From Methanomicrobiales archaeon (GTDB lineage Archaea > Halobacteriota > Methanomicrobia > Methanomicrobiales > Methanospirillaceae): a stretch of 56,356 nucleotides of DNA. A model generated the notes under the pieces. That model did not search any database and was not told the origin of the DNA. It was given only the letters and a program-made list of their open reading frames with translations. Location: assembly GCA_012729535.1 (NCBI GenBank), contig JAAYCY010000016.1, positions 1-56,356 on the forward strand, given 5' to 3'. Positions 46,624 through 55,102 of the stretch are shown here, piece after piece (the stretch's first letter is position 1; every line of letters starts with the position of its first letter). A program made the position numbers and the translations under genes.

Positions 46624-46858
46624 ATATGCTAATAGGCATGCATTATAATTTAAAATTTTGGTTTTATTGGATGTTAAAAAATCTATTTGCCGATAAAATC
46701 GGTTGCCTAATTTAAATAAATGAAATAAAAATCAAATTTACTTTTCCAAAGGTCAATGTGGCTAAATTTAATATATCTCGACGCTAACCTATAATTACCT
46801 CTCTGCATTAGAACCTGCATGAAGACACCCCCCATCCGAATAACACCTGACGCATACA
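46624..46858. other. AT-rich region upstream of the transposase-like gene
   Basis: No gene is seen. It contains a small hairpin CCGAT/ATCGG (46690-46702) and, on the plus strand, a TATA-like TTTAATATA at 46767-46775 that could start a transcript near 46798 into the structured region that follows. Confidence 0.4.
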
Positions 46859-47006
46859 TGTGAAATGCCTCATTTCACACCCCCCATCAAAATGTGTGTA
46901 TCATATTCATGAGGTTCTTGTAGGAGGAGAATGTTCGATGAAGACCCCATTGGTCTCTGTGATCCCGATATCACTGGTTGACTGCCCCAAGGGTGCAGAG
47001 ACCAAT
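46859..47006 (+). ncRNA. Candidate structured RNA element
   Basis: Two strong structures lie here. GTGAAATG/CATTTCAC (8 bp, three-base loop) is at 46859-46877. ATTGGTCTCTG at 46949-46959 pairs with CAGAGACCAAT at 46996-47006 (11 bp, perfect); inside this stem are a GTGAT/ATCAC hairpin (46959-46974) and a weaker GC hairpin (about 46984-46996), suggesting a three-way junction. CACCCCCCATC occurs twice (near 46826 and 46881). A strong AGGAGGAGA (46922-46930) precedes ATG codons at 46931 and 46937 that open 16- and 51-codon frames. A plus-strand TATA lies upstream. Strand and function are inferred; it could also be the 3' end of the cbi transcript read from the other strand. Confidence 0.4.
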
Positions 47007-47017
47007 CCCCTTTTCCA

Positions 47018-47614
47018 CTATTCTTTCAGATTTACTACATTTGTAACGAAAAGAATGTACATGTTCCCTTTTGAAACCGGAGGGTTTTGAGAAGTTCCTT
47101 CATCTATTCGTTCATCGGGATAGCCAAGGTTTTCACAGATAATAATTCGTGCGGGAGCAGAGAGTTCTGAAAGCCGATGGCACAGGGTTATTATCGGAAA
47201 CTGCGGGTCAGCGATGATGCAGGTTTTTCTTCCCTTTTGATGCATTTCACAACAATCGTTGATCGCTTTATCGTGGTCTCTTCCATGTGCTGTGATAATA
47301 AACAGATTTGTTAATGATATCCCTGTTTTAGCAGCTCCAAGCTGGATTGATGATATACCTGGTGTAATATCTCCCCTGAGGTATCCAAGTCCGGATATCA
47401 TGGGATCACCGGTTGAGAGAACAATCGCATCCTCCGGGAGTTGGTGCAGTAATGAATAGTCTTCAATGATCCTGACCTGAGCATTTCCGGATATGTGGGA
47501 TTTTGCATGATTTATTGCCCGCTCCGATCCCACGATAAGACGGGCGGATCGTATTACCGTTATTGCTTCTTCAGTGAGCATTCCCGGTCCACAACCAACT
47601 CCGACGATTTTCAT
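47018..47614 (-). CDS. cbiE: Cobalt-precorrin-7 (C5)-methyltransferase
   Basis: A 198-residue SAM-dependent methyltransferase of the corrin tetrapyrrole fold. KIVGVGCGPGMLTEEAITVI and IVLSTGDPMISGLGYL are the family motifs. It methylates C5 late in the ring pathway together with CbiT, which is encoded separately upstream. It is the last gene of the cbi operon; its ATG overlaps the cbiD stop. Confidence 0.9.
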   Translation of the reverse strand: MKIVGVGCGPGMLTEEAITVIRSARLIVGSERAINHAKSHISGNAQVRIIEDYSLLHQLPEDAIVLSTGDPMISGLGYLRGDITPGISSIQLGAAKTGISLTNLFIITAHGRDHDKAINDCCEMHQKGRKTCIIADPQFPIITLCHRLSELSAPARIIICENLGYPDERIDEGTSQNPPVSKGNMYILFVTNVVNLKE

Positions 47615-48624
47615 CCTGAATCTCCTAGCATTCTTCCCTCCCGGCTGAGAACGACCACTCGTATCTCTGGATGCTCTTTTTTATAATTTGTAAAAGCGGT
47701 ATGCATTGCCGGCGTGAAAAGATCTGAACTCATCATCTCCTCAACAGTGAGAAATCCTGTTTTATCCAGGAAATGAGGGTTAATATATTTCAGGACCAGT
47801 GCAGGTAGTCCACAGATGATCAGAGTTCCGGTCAAATGGGGAATTATGTTTCCTAACCGAGAACCAGCAAGAATGACTTCATGGCCAGGAAACAGCATCC
47901 TGGCATATTTCATACCAATCCTGCCAGTTGTGAGGACAACCCGTTCTGCGCCTGCTGCACGCGTAAATACGGTCTGCTCAAGGTGGTCATCCCAGGGCTC
48001 GACAAATCCTGTGGTCCCCAGGACAGATATCCCGCCTGCAACTCCCACCATCCGGTTTAATGTTTTTTCTGCGACATCAACACCACGAGGGGCATATATC
48101 ATGATTGAAATTCCTGATACTCCGGTTTCTTCAATTGCTTCGTTTATCGCATTTTTAATCTCTTTCATAGCCTGAACTGATACAGCAGGTTCCCCTTTTT
48201 TGTTCCGGGGAGTATCCCGTTCCCACCTGCCAATACCAGGACCAAATATAAGTGCCTCGCGGTTTTCATTTTCGGATGGTGATATACATGCGATAAATTC
48301 CAGTCCCGCTGTTACATCTCCCGGGTAATCTCCAGAATACTTGTAGCAGTGTCCGATCCCGCTGCCAGTTTCAACGGGAACCTGAACACTAATGCCTGAT
48401 GGTGTTAGGATTGTAACCTCCCTGATATCATTTTGTTTCAGGGATAATACTGCAGCTTTTGCAGCAGCAGCAGCGGTAGTTCCGGTAGTAAATCCCCGTT
48501 TTCGTATCTTCCCATCAGCCGTCAGCACAGCAAGACCTTTTTGAGCCAGTGCCAGGTTCCTCCGGTCATTACAAAGATATACCCATGATTCCGGATATTC
48601 AAATCCACTAACCGGATCCTGCAT
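47611..48624 (-). CDS. cbiD: Cobalt-precorrin-5B (C1)-methyltransferase
   Basis: A 337-residue enzyme of the anaerobic cobalamin route, methylating C1 after ring opening. RKRGFTTGTTAAAAAKAAV is the diagnostic N-terminal motif; GFVEPWDDHLEQTV and VVLTTGRIGMKYA are also typical. Start is ATG 48624; the longer frame begins with TTG at 48654 and overlaps cbiC. CbiD exists only in the cobalt-early pathway, so it fixes the route used here. Confidence 0.92.
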   Translation of the reverse strand: MQDPVSGFEYPESWVYLCNDRRNLALAQKGLAVLTADGKIRKRGFTTGTTAAAAAKAAVLSLKQNDIREVTILTPSGISVQVPVETGSGIGHCYKYSGDYPGDVTAGLEFIACISPSENENREALIFGPGIGRWERDTPRNKKGEPAVSVQAMKEIKNAINEAIEETGVSGISIMIYAPRGVDVAEKTLNRMVGVAGGISVLGTTGFVEPWDDHLEQTVFTRAAGAERVVLTTGRIGMKYARMLFPGHEVILAGSRLGNIIPHLTGTLIICGLPALVLKYINPHFLDKTGFLTVEEMMSSDLFTPAMHTAFTNYKKEHPEIRVVVLSREGRMLGDSG

Positions 48625-48628
48625 CTTA

Positions 48629-49303
48629 TCAGCCTGTGCCGTATTCTTCTGCAAACATGGTGATTATCTCATTCATTGCAGCAACCGCAACCGGAGTACC
48701 TCCCCGGGTTCCTTCATTTGATATGGATGGGATATCCAGGGTGCGAAGCAGTTCCTTTGACTCCGCGGCATTCACAAACCCTACCGGTATCCCGATTACA
48801 AGAGCAGGGATGGTTCCCTTCTTTATAAGATCACAAAGGGCCAGAAGTGCAGATGGTGCATTTCCTATCACGATTATTGAACCGTCTAGCTGCTTTCCAA
48901 GCGCCATAAGTGCAAGAGATGTCCGGGTTTTTCCGGTTGAATCAGGAGTAAAAGGGGTATCGAGGATACATTTAACTTCACTAAAATGACCTTTTTTCTG
49001 GATACCGGTCTGGACCATCCTGATATCCGTGTATATTGTGGATCTGTTTTTCAGAGCAGAGAGTCCGGCCTTTACAGGGTCGCCATGAAATCTCATGAGG
49101 TCAGCCATGGCAAAGTCACCCACCGCTATTGAACAGCGCTGGCGTATCCGGTCAAGAGGGCCGTTATTCCCAATCATCCTTCTGGCTAGTTCTCGTGATT
49201 TGCTTGATATAGCATATCCTTCAGCAGTATCGGCACCGATGTCAGTATAATCAGTATTCATATTTTCTGTGGTATCCCCGGGGGGTGAACATTCCTCTGG
49301 CAT
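48629..49303 (-). CDS. cbiC: Cobalt-precorrin-8 methylmutase
   Basis: A 224-residue mutase that moves a methyl group from C11 to C12 to form cobyrinate. DIGADTAEGYAISSKSRELARR, CSIAVGDFAMADLMRF and the active-site region PALVIGIPVGFVNAAESKE are typical. ATG 49303 is preferred because AGGAGA lies seven bases before it; ATG 49261 would give a length closer to relatives and also overlaps the cbiH stop. The first 14 residues would then be an extension. Confidence 0.9.
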   Translation of the reverse strand: MPEECSPPGDTTENMNTDYTDIGADTAEGYAISSKSRELARRMIGNNGPLDRIRQRCSIAVGDFAMADLMRFHGDPVKAGLSALKNRSTIYTDIRMVQTGIQKKGHFSEVKCILDTPFTPDSTGKTRTSLALMALGKQLDGSIIVIGNAPSALLALCDLIKKGTIPALVIGIPVGFVNAAESKELLRTLDIPSISNEGTRGGTPVAVAAMNEIITMFAEEYGTG

Positions 49304-50039
49304 TGTTATGTCTCCTGAGCATGCGTGTTTCTTCTCCGCCAATAAAAACGACAGTATGCATATCAACACTGTCTTCAACATCCATTACTTCGCGGAGTGT
49401 TGTAACAATTATCGTCTGATCCGGTCTGTATGCATCTTTTACAATGCCTACCGGAGTGTCATCTGAAAGGTGTTTTCGGGCAATGGCAATGGCATCTTCA
49501 AACAGGCTTGTACGTGTTCTGCTTTTCGGGTTATAGAGTACCATCGGAATTCCGGCAGTGCATATTGCCCGGATTCTCTTTTCGATAATCTCCCGTGGTG
49601 TGAGCAGATCTGAAAGACTGATAACTGCAAAGTCATTGGTGAGGGGAGCCCCAAGAAGTGCTGCTCCGGCGCTGGCTGCCGTAACACCGGGGATTACCTC
49701 AACTGTAAGGTCAGGAGAAGTTTGTTCAGCCATTTCAAGGATAAGCCCGGCCATTCCGTACACGCCCGGGTCCCCTCCGGAAATCATGACCACGTGTTTT
49801 TCCTGCGCAAGACTGATTGCTTGTTTTGCACGGTCAACCTCCTTTCCCATCCTGCTTTTGATGACTTCCTGTTCTTTTAGCAGGTCCGGAATCTGGTCGA
49901 TATAAAAATCATTTCCAATAACAATATCTGCCTGGCTTATTGCCAGTTCTGCGGCCCTGGTGAGCATTTCCGGGCTTCCCGGACCAATCCCGACAACCGT
50001 CAGGGAACCGGGTTTATTCTGCGATGGCGACGGTGACAT
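49251..50039 (-). CDS. cbiH: Cobalt-precorrin-3 (C17)-methyltransferase
   Basis: A 262-residue SAM methyltransferase that methylates C17 with ring contraction. GSLTVVGIGPGSPEMLTRAA, VMISGGDPGVYGMAGLI and VEVIPGVTAASAGAALLGAPL match the CbiH/CobJ group. Start is ATG 50039 (the codon at 50045 is TTG); it overlaps the cbiG end by 26 bp. Confidence 0.92.
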   Translation of the reverse strand: MSPSPSQNKPGSLTVVGIGPGSPEMLTRAAELAISQADIVIGNDFYIDQIPDLLKEQEVIKSRMGKEVDRAKQAISLAQEKHVVMISGGDPGVYGMAGLILEMAEQTSPDLTVEVIPGVTAASAGAALLGAPLTNDFAVISLSDLLTPREIIEKRIRAICTAGIPMVLYNPKSRTRTSLFEDAIAIARKHLSDDTPVGIVKDAYRPDQTIIVTTLREVMDVEDSVDMHTVVFIGGEETRMLRRHNNARGMFTPRGYHRKYEY

Positions 50040-50889
50040 TTCCAAATACCTGTTTTTTCATTATTAACTGGTGACGGACGGATACTGCGAGAGCTGCTGG
50101 TTCTGCAACCCCGGCCAGCCCGAATCTGGTTGCTGCCGATTCTGAAAGAGAAAAATCGTTTTTCAGATCAGAGGGCTGTAAAAAGATGATATTTGCACCA
50201 AGGGTTCGTACAGCATCAAGGAGCCCTGGTTCGTGAGATTTTAGAGCAGCTGATGCATATATTGCCACGTCATTCTTTGCGATTCCTGCATTTTCAAATG
50301 CGCTGCTGAGTGCTGATATAATCTCATCAGCCGATGTTCCTAGACGACAACCTATCCCGACTGAGTACCTCCCATCTGCAACAAGGAAGGATACTCCCGG
50401 ACCCGCGATGACCATGCCTGGTTCGCTCACCCGGTAGATACCTGCTGTGCCGGTAAGAATTGCCGCGTTTGCCTGCCTGGTAGAGGATGTGTTGATAATC
50501 CGAAGATGCTCGCTTTTTGCAATGACTTCTACCGCATCTTTACCCGTTGCTTCGGTTGCGGTAGTAATGACCGGAATAAGGCCACATTTCTCCTGCAGGA
50601 GATATGCAAGATCATTCCCCCCATGATGCCCGCCCAATATGGGGATGGCATATTTCATATCCGGACTGATAACCACAACTGCAGGATCTGTCCATTTATC
50701 TGTCATAAGAGGTGCAAGACTTCTTATCACGATTCCTGCTGCCATGATGGCAATGATTCGTTCTGTTGAAGAGTACAATTCTGTAAAAAGGCCGGCTTTA
50801 TAGGGTATGAATCGGGCACCTACTGCCGTAGCAATCTGCTCTCCCTTCTCTCTGAAGTAGGGAAGTGCTGTAACAACCGTCCGGTTCAT
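50014..50889 (-). CDS. cbiG: Cobalt-precorrin-5A hydrolase
   Basis: A 292-residue enzyme that opens the delta-lactone of cobalt-precorrin-5A, releasing acetaldehyde. IAIMAAGIVIRSLAPL, VVVISPDMKYAIPILGGHHGGNDLA and IGCRLGTSADEIISAL (C-terminal domain) are family motifs. Start is ATG 50889, which overlaps the cbiF stop (ATGA). The long upstream frame to 51078 is a shadow of cbiF. Confidence 0.92.
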   Translation of the reverse strand: MNRTVVTALPYFREKGEQIATAVGARFIPYKAGLFTELYSSTERIIAIMAAGIVIRSLAPLMTDKWTDPAVVVISPDMKYAIPILGGHHGGNDLAYLLQEKCGLIPVITTATEATGKDAVEVIAKSEHLRIINTSSTRQANAAILTGTAGIYRVSEPGMVIAGPGVSFLVADGRYSVGIGCRLGTSADEIISALSSAFENAGIAKNDVAIYASAALKSHEPGLLDAVRTLGANIIFLQPSDLKNDFSLSESAATRFGLAGVAEPAALAVSVRHQLIMKKQVFGNVTVAIAE

Positions 50890-51602
50890 GAGTATAAGAC
50901 TGACCTGATGTGTCCTTTTGGGTGGTCGGAAAATACTTCCCCAATCAGAAGGAGCGCTGATTTGGTGATTCCTGCCTCTGCCGCTTTTTTTGCAATGTCC
51001 TGAACAGTTCCTCTGACAATTTTCTGGTCCGGCCAGGTGGCATGGTACACCACCACTGCGGTGGTATCTGGTGGACATGAAAGGCGCCGGGTGATATCTT
51101 CCAGTTTATCAGTACCAAGAAAAACTGCCATGGTCTCACCTGCCTTTGAGAGCTCCTCAATCTTGTCTTTTTCAAGGGTTGCCCCAGCAGGCCTTGTGAT
51201 GATGACAGATTCTGACACTCCCCGGAGGGTTAGTTGGGATGAAAGGGCTGCGGCAGCTCCAAAGAGTGATGAGACACCGGGAACTACTTCGACTGATATG
51301 CCCTCATTTTTTAGGAGTTCAATCTGTTCGACGATAGCACCATAGAGTGCAGGATCTCCAGAATGAAGCCTGACCACTGTCTTTCCCTCGCTGGTTCCTC
51401 TGATCATGATGGGAATCATTTCTTCAAGACTCATGCCATTACTGTCATACTTCTCGCTGGCAGGAGAACCTGCAACAAGTTCTGGGTTGACCAGTGATCC
51501 GGCATATATCAGGATGTCAGCGGAGTCAAGGAGTCTTCGTCCCTTCACAGTAATGAGATCGGGATCTCCGGGTCCGGCTCCAATAAACCAGATTTTATTC
51601 AT
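50886..51602 (-). CDS. cbiF: Cobalt-precorrin-4 (C11)-methyltransferase
   Basis: A 238-residue SAM methyltransferase. IWFIGAGPGDPDLITVKGRRLL, VRLHSGDPALYGAIVEQI and VVPGVSSLFGAAAAL are the CbiF/CobM motifs. It methylates C11 of cobalt-precorrin-4. Both ends overlap neighbours by ATGA (cbiL before, cbiG after). Confidence 0.93.
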   Translation of the reverse strand: MNKIWFIGAGPGDPDLITVKGRRLLDSADILIYAGSLVNPELVAGSPASEKYDSNGMSLEEMIPIMIRGTSEGKTVVRLHSGDPALYGAIVEQIELLKNEGISVEVVPGVSSLFGAAAALSSQLTLRGVSESVIITRPAGATLEKDKIEELSKAGETMAVFLGTDKLEDITRRLSCPPDTTAVVVYHATWPDQKIVRGTVQDIAKKAAEAGITKSALLLIGEVFSDHPKGHIRSVLYS

Positions 51603-52210
51603 ACATCACGCTCTGCATACAAGAGAGAAAAATAACTGCTATTTTCTGGAATTTCATCCCCATGGAGGACCTGCATACCTTCCATGTACATTCGTTCAAC
51701 CAGTGCAAACCTTGAGTATCCATCTTCCCTGAGTGATTCAGCAATTTCTCTGGGCTTTCTTACTTTCATTCGGATCTGTGATCTAATTCCGCTGCCATCA
51801 GTCACACAAAATCCGCCGGTTATCGGAAGTCCTGTTTCAGACATCAGTGCTGTTATCGAGGAAATTCCCGGGACAGTTCTGATGGTGATGTCGGGGTATT
51901 GTTCCTGCATAATCACTGAAAGTCGGGAGAATGTTGAAAAGATATTCGGATCTCCGATTATTGCAAAAACGATATTCCTTTCCCGCGCCTCTGCTGCAAT
52001 TGCTTCAGCATTCTGCCTGATCTGATCCCGGATCATATCTTCATTATGACTCATGGGAAAGGGAAGTTCAACAGGATCGCAATATGGTTCTACAAGCCTT
52101 CGCGCAAGACCACCGGGGATATAGACCCGGTCTGCTTCCTTAAGAAGCTTCACCGCTTTGAGTGTCAAAAGGTCCGGGTCGCCTGGTCCAAGACCCACTC
52201 CGGTAATCAT
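51599..52210 (-). CDS. cbiL: Cobalt-precorrin-2 (C20)-methyltransferase
   Basis: A 203-residue SAM methyltransferase acting first after cobalt insertion. ITGVGLGPGDPDLLTLKAVKLL, FAIIGDPNIFSTFSRL and VPGISSITALMSETGLPI match CbiL. Slightly short for the family (about 220-240). Its ATG overlaps the cbiT stop and its stop overlaps the cbiF start. Confidence 0.92.
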   Translation of the reverse strand: MITGVGLGPGDPDLLTLKAVKLLKEADRVYIPGGLARRLVEPYCDPVELPFPMSHNEDMIRDQIRQNAEAIAAEARERNIVFAIIGDPNIFSTFSRLSVIMQEQYPDITIRTVPGISSITALMSETGLPITGGFCVTDGSGIRSQIRMKVRKPREIAESLREDGYSRFALVERMYMEGMQVLHGDEIPENSSYFSLLYAERDV

Positions 52211-52755
52211 TGTGGAATTCCTCCCGTGATCAGGTAAACCGGATCCAGGGGTTTTAGCATGAGACCTCCGGCAAGATTAATAGTTTTGGAGACCTGAACA
52301 TGGACTACTTCCTGAAACATATCATGCTCCTGTAATGATTTTATTGCAATATTGAGTGTTTCTAAGAGGACTGCTGATACTACAACTGTCCTGACTCTGA
52401 GCCGTGACAGCTCTGAAATGACATCTGCAAGATCGCGGGAACCACCTACAAAGGCTGTATCAATTTTTTTAAGAGTTAATAAAACCTTGACTGCATTCTT
52501 GTGATGCAAAGTGACATTCTTTATATTTTTCTGCATTATTTCCCACTCTGTCCATCTGAATGCTTCTTCCCGTACATCGATAGCATGAACCTGCCTAACC
52601 AGTGATGCTGCAGTGAGGGTGACCTTTCCAGTGCCGCATCCAATATCTGCAAAAATGTCTTCAGGGCAGAGACTGAGTTTTTGCAGGGCTATTGCGAGGA
52701 TTTCATCCTTTGTGGGACCTCCTGTAGGTGGTTTTTCTGGTGGATCTGTTATCAT
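52207..52755 (-). CDS. cbiT: Cobalt-precorrin-6B (C15)-methyltransferase, decarboxylating
   Basis: A 182-residue Rossmann-fold methyltransferase that methylates C15 and decarboxylates the C12 acetate. GGPTKDEILAIALQKL precedes the SAM site IFADIGCGTGKVTLTAASLV; AFVGGSRDLADVISEL follows. Start is ATG 52755, after GGGAG, since MITDPPEK aligns with the start of the Methanothermobacter enzyme as remembered. TTG at 52788 would add 11 residues. CbiE and CbiT are separate proteins, unlike bacterial CobL. Confidence 0.9.
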   Translation of the reverse strand: MITDPPEKPPTGGPTKDEILAIALQKLSLCPEDIFADIGCGTGKVTLTAASLVRQVHAIDVREEAFRWTEWEIMQKNIKNVTLHHKNAVKVLLTLKKIDTAFVGGSRDLADVISELSRLRVRTVVVSAVLLETLNIAIKSLQEHDMFQEVVHVQVSKTINLAGGLMLKPLDPVYLITGGIPQ

Positions 52756-52825
52756 GTGCTCCCTAATCATATGCAATACGTTCTTCAAAAGGAGTGAGGT
52801 CTGGGGATCTGGTCATGAGAATCAT

Positions 52826-54016
52826 CTATTGATCGTCAGGTGTCTGAACAGAAATTTCCTGTACCGGTATTGAGCGGTTGTTGATGGCATTGAACTCATT
52901 TACTCGTTCTATCACCCGTGAAACCATGCCTTTAGAGGTAAAAATTGCACAGGTCTTTCCATTCATTGCCTGCAGTATACATTTGTCAATGACTGCATAC
53001 GAAATGTCAGGAGTTATACCCCATTGTCTGGAACATATCTTTGCCCTGCTCCCCATGACCCCGACGGTATCACAGCGCATATCATTCATGAAAGCTACTG
53101 CTTTTTTACCTGAAAGCAAGTCAACGTCTGCGACATGAATTGAACCGTATCCATTTTCAAAAAGGCGGATATTTCCGTGATGTTCATTCTCAATAATCCT
53201 GATAATGTCAAGGACGGTTGTCGGAAGTTTTCCCCCGTTTTTTATCCCCCTTGCTGCTAATTCCTGACATAATTCAAGTAATATTGGTGTTTTTAATCTA
53301 GCCCGTTTTACTAATTCCCTGTCTGAAAAAGCCTTTTCCGGTGTCCCTGACGCAGTGATTCTACCGTTTTCCATTAGGATTACCCTGTCAGCCCAGGGGT
53401 ATGCGAGTTCTACATCATGGGTTGAGATGATGATTGTTTTGCCATGCTGGTTGAGTTCATCCAGAAGATCCATGATATCTTCACTTCCTGCAGGATCAAG
53501 CATGCTTGTCGGCTCGTCTAATATCAGGACATCGGGGTCCATTGCAAGAACTCCTGCAATTGCGACCCTCTTTTTCTCTCCCCCGGACAGATGATAGGGT
53601 GGCCTTCTTTCAAATCCTTCCAGCCCGACTTTGTGCAAGGCTTCCTGAACAACCTCTTTTATTTTCTCTTCGGGATAATCAAGATTTACCGGTCCGAATG
53701 CTACATCCTGCCAGACTGTCGGGGCAATTATCTGAACATCAGGATCCTGAAAAACGAATCCCACTTTCTGCCTGAGTGTGCGAAGTGACTTCTTATCATA
53801 GAGAACGGGTTTTCCCTGGAAAGTTATTCTTCCATCAACTGGACGCAGCATACCATTCAGAGTAAGAAGAAGAGTGGATTTACCCGCCCCATTTGATCCG
53901 ACTATTGCAATCTTTTCTCCGGCATTAATGGTTTGGTTAATGTTCTGTATCGCAGGAGGGGCATAAGGATAGGCATACGAGAGGTTTGATAATTGTATAA
54001 GGGGTTTCATTTCCAT
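52826..54016 (-). CDS. cbiO: Cobalt ECF transporter ATPase with C-terminal extension
   Basis: A 396-residue ABC ATPase that powers cobalt uptake with CbiM, CbiN and CbiQ. Walker A is GSNGAGKST (40-48), signature LSGGEKKR (143-150), Walker B LILDEPT (164-170) and switch STHDVE (198-203). CbiO proteins usually end near residue 280; here an extra domain of about 115 residues follows (VADVDLLSGKKAVAFMND, VGVMGSRAKICSR, YAVIDKCILQAMNGKTCAIF). Four of the five cysteines of the protein lie in it. ATG 54016 and 54010 are both possible. Confidence 0.92.
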   Translation of the reverse strand: MEMKPLIQLSNLSYAYPYAPPAIQNINQTINAGEKIAIVGSNGAGKSTLLLTLNGMLRPVDGRITFQGKPVLYDKKSLRTLRQKVGFVFQDPDVQIIAPTVWQDVAFGPVNLDYPEEKIKEVVQEALHKVGLEGFERRPPYHLSGGEKKRVAIAGVLAMDPDVLILDEPTSMLDPAGSEDIMDLLDELNQHGKTIIISTHDVELAYPWADRVILMENGRITASGTPEKAFSDRELVKRARLKTPILLELCQELAARGIKNGGKLPTTVLDIIRIIENEHHGNIRLFENGYGSIHVADVDLLSGKKAVAFMNDMRCDTVGVMGSRAKICSRQWGITPDISYAVIDKCILQAMNGKTCAIFTSKGMVSRVIERVNEFNAINNRSIPVQEISVQTPDDQ

Positions 54017-54017
54017 G

Positions 54018-54806
54018 TTATCCCTGGTATCCTGATGCCAGCATGCTCGAGATGATGATAGATATAAGAAATAGAATTACCGGGGTCAGGCTTCTCCATT
54101 CGACTGGGTTATAAGAAACGTTCTTCGGATATTTTCCATTATAACAGCGGCATTCCATTGCGTTTATGAATTGTTCTCCTGCATCCCATGATGTGATGAA
54201 TATGCTTCCAAAGAGCATACTATATGATTTGACAGCTTCTTTCGGTTTGGAATAACCCATTCTCATTTGTTGTGCCAGGTAGATATCATGAGCCTTTTTT
54301 ATGAATATGAAAATGAACCTGTAAATTATCATTGAGAGATCGATAAAAAGATCCGGAACTTTCAATTGTTTCATCACACCGAAAAGATCTGTCATCGGGG
54401 TTGTGAGTGAAATAAAAAAGAGTGCACTCATTCCACCCATAATCCGGAAAAAAATTAATAGTCCTCTATTGAGACTTTCCTGTGAAATTGAGAGGGGAAG
54501 CCATGAAAGTACCTGCCAGGACCATATGGGCTCCTGACCCTTAGAGAGAAGGATGACTACCAAAACACTTAGTGTGGCAAATCCAAGTGGAATACTGAGA
54601 AGTGAAAGGTAAAATTTCAGGTTAATTTTCGCAATAAAAACAATTGTTATGCTTAAAACGAGGGATGCGATGAATGGTATCAGGAAGTGGGGGGCGAATA
54701 AAACAAGAAAAATGGTTCCCAAACCAAGGAATAACTTGGTATGGGGATGTATCTGAAGTAAGGCATTATTTTGAGCGGCTTCTTCCAGGAAATCGTGTGC
54801 AAACAT
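54018..54806 (-). CDS. cbiQ: Cobalt ECF transporter T component
   Basis: A 262-residue transmembrane coupling protein with about five helices. IHPHTKLFLGLGTIFLVL is the N-terminal motif; the C-terminal coupling helices carry the paired A-R-G-like motifs (LAQQMRMGYSKPKEA and NAMECRCYNGKYP). It connects CbiO to the CbiM/N substrate-binding part. The start is ATG 54806, overlapping the cbiN stop (TAATG); a longer frame to 54923 lies inside cbiN. Confidence 0.9.
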   Translation of the reverse strand: MFAHDFLEEAAQNNALLQIHPHTKLFLGLGTIFLVLFAPHFLIPFIASLVLSITIVFIAKINLKFYLSLLSIPLGFATLSVLVVILLSKGQEPIWSWQVLSWLPLSISQESLNRGLLIFFRIMGGMSALFFISLTTPMTDLFGVMKQLKVPDLFIDLSMIIYRFIFIFIKKAHDIYLAQQMRMGYSKPKEAVKSYSMLFGSIFITSWDAGEQFINAMECRCYNGKYPKNVSYNPVEWRSLTPVILFLISIIISSMLASGYQG

Positions 54807-55102
54807 TACTGAGTTGTTCGTTGTCCTATCAGGTACCCAAATCCAAGACCTAAAATGACCCCCCCGAATGCTGCCTGTAGAGCAAACAATCCTGATTCTA
54901 TCTCGCCGGATGGGGGAGCCCACTGGGGGATGAGGGGTTTTACATCATCTTCGGGAATACCGGTCAGTTCAGATACCACTGCCGAACCTACACCATCTGA
55001 TCCACCAAATTCTGCGTCCGGATTTATTGATGAGGTGTAGAGAAATGTACCAATAAAGAGTATCACAATTAGTCCTACAATTATTTCAAATTGATATTTC
55101 AT
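54806..55102 (-). CDS. cbiN: Cobalt transport protein CbiN
   Basis: A 98-residue protein with two membrane helices (about 8-24 and 70-92) and an external loop (DAEFGGSDGVGSAVVSEL) typical of CbiN, which helps CbiM load cobalt. Its ATG overlaps the cbiM stop. Confidence 0.9.
   Translation of the reverse strand: MKYQFEIIVGLIVILFIGTFLYTSSINPDAEFGGSDGVGSAVVSELTGIPEDDVKPLIPQWAPPSGEIESGLFALQAAFGGVILGLGFGYLIGQRTTQ

Noticed and set aside
45017-46642. TGCATGCCTA inverted repeats (45017-45026 and 46633-46642) as ends of the insertion sequence
   Set aside because: Only 10 bp, containing the common palindrome GCATGC, with no matching target duplication outside; could be chance.
45059-46716. TGCCTAATT direct repeats flanking the transposase-like gene as target duplication
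   Set aside because: The sequences just inside them show no inverted repeat, so they do not define element ends.
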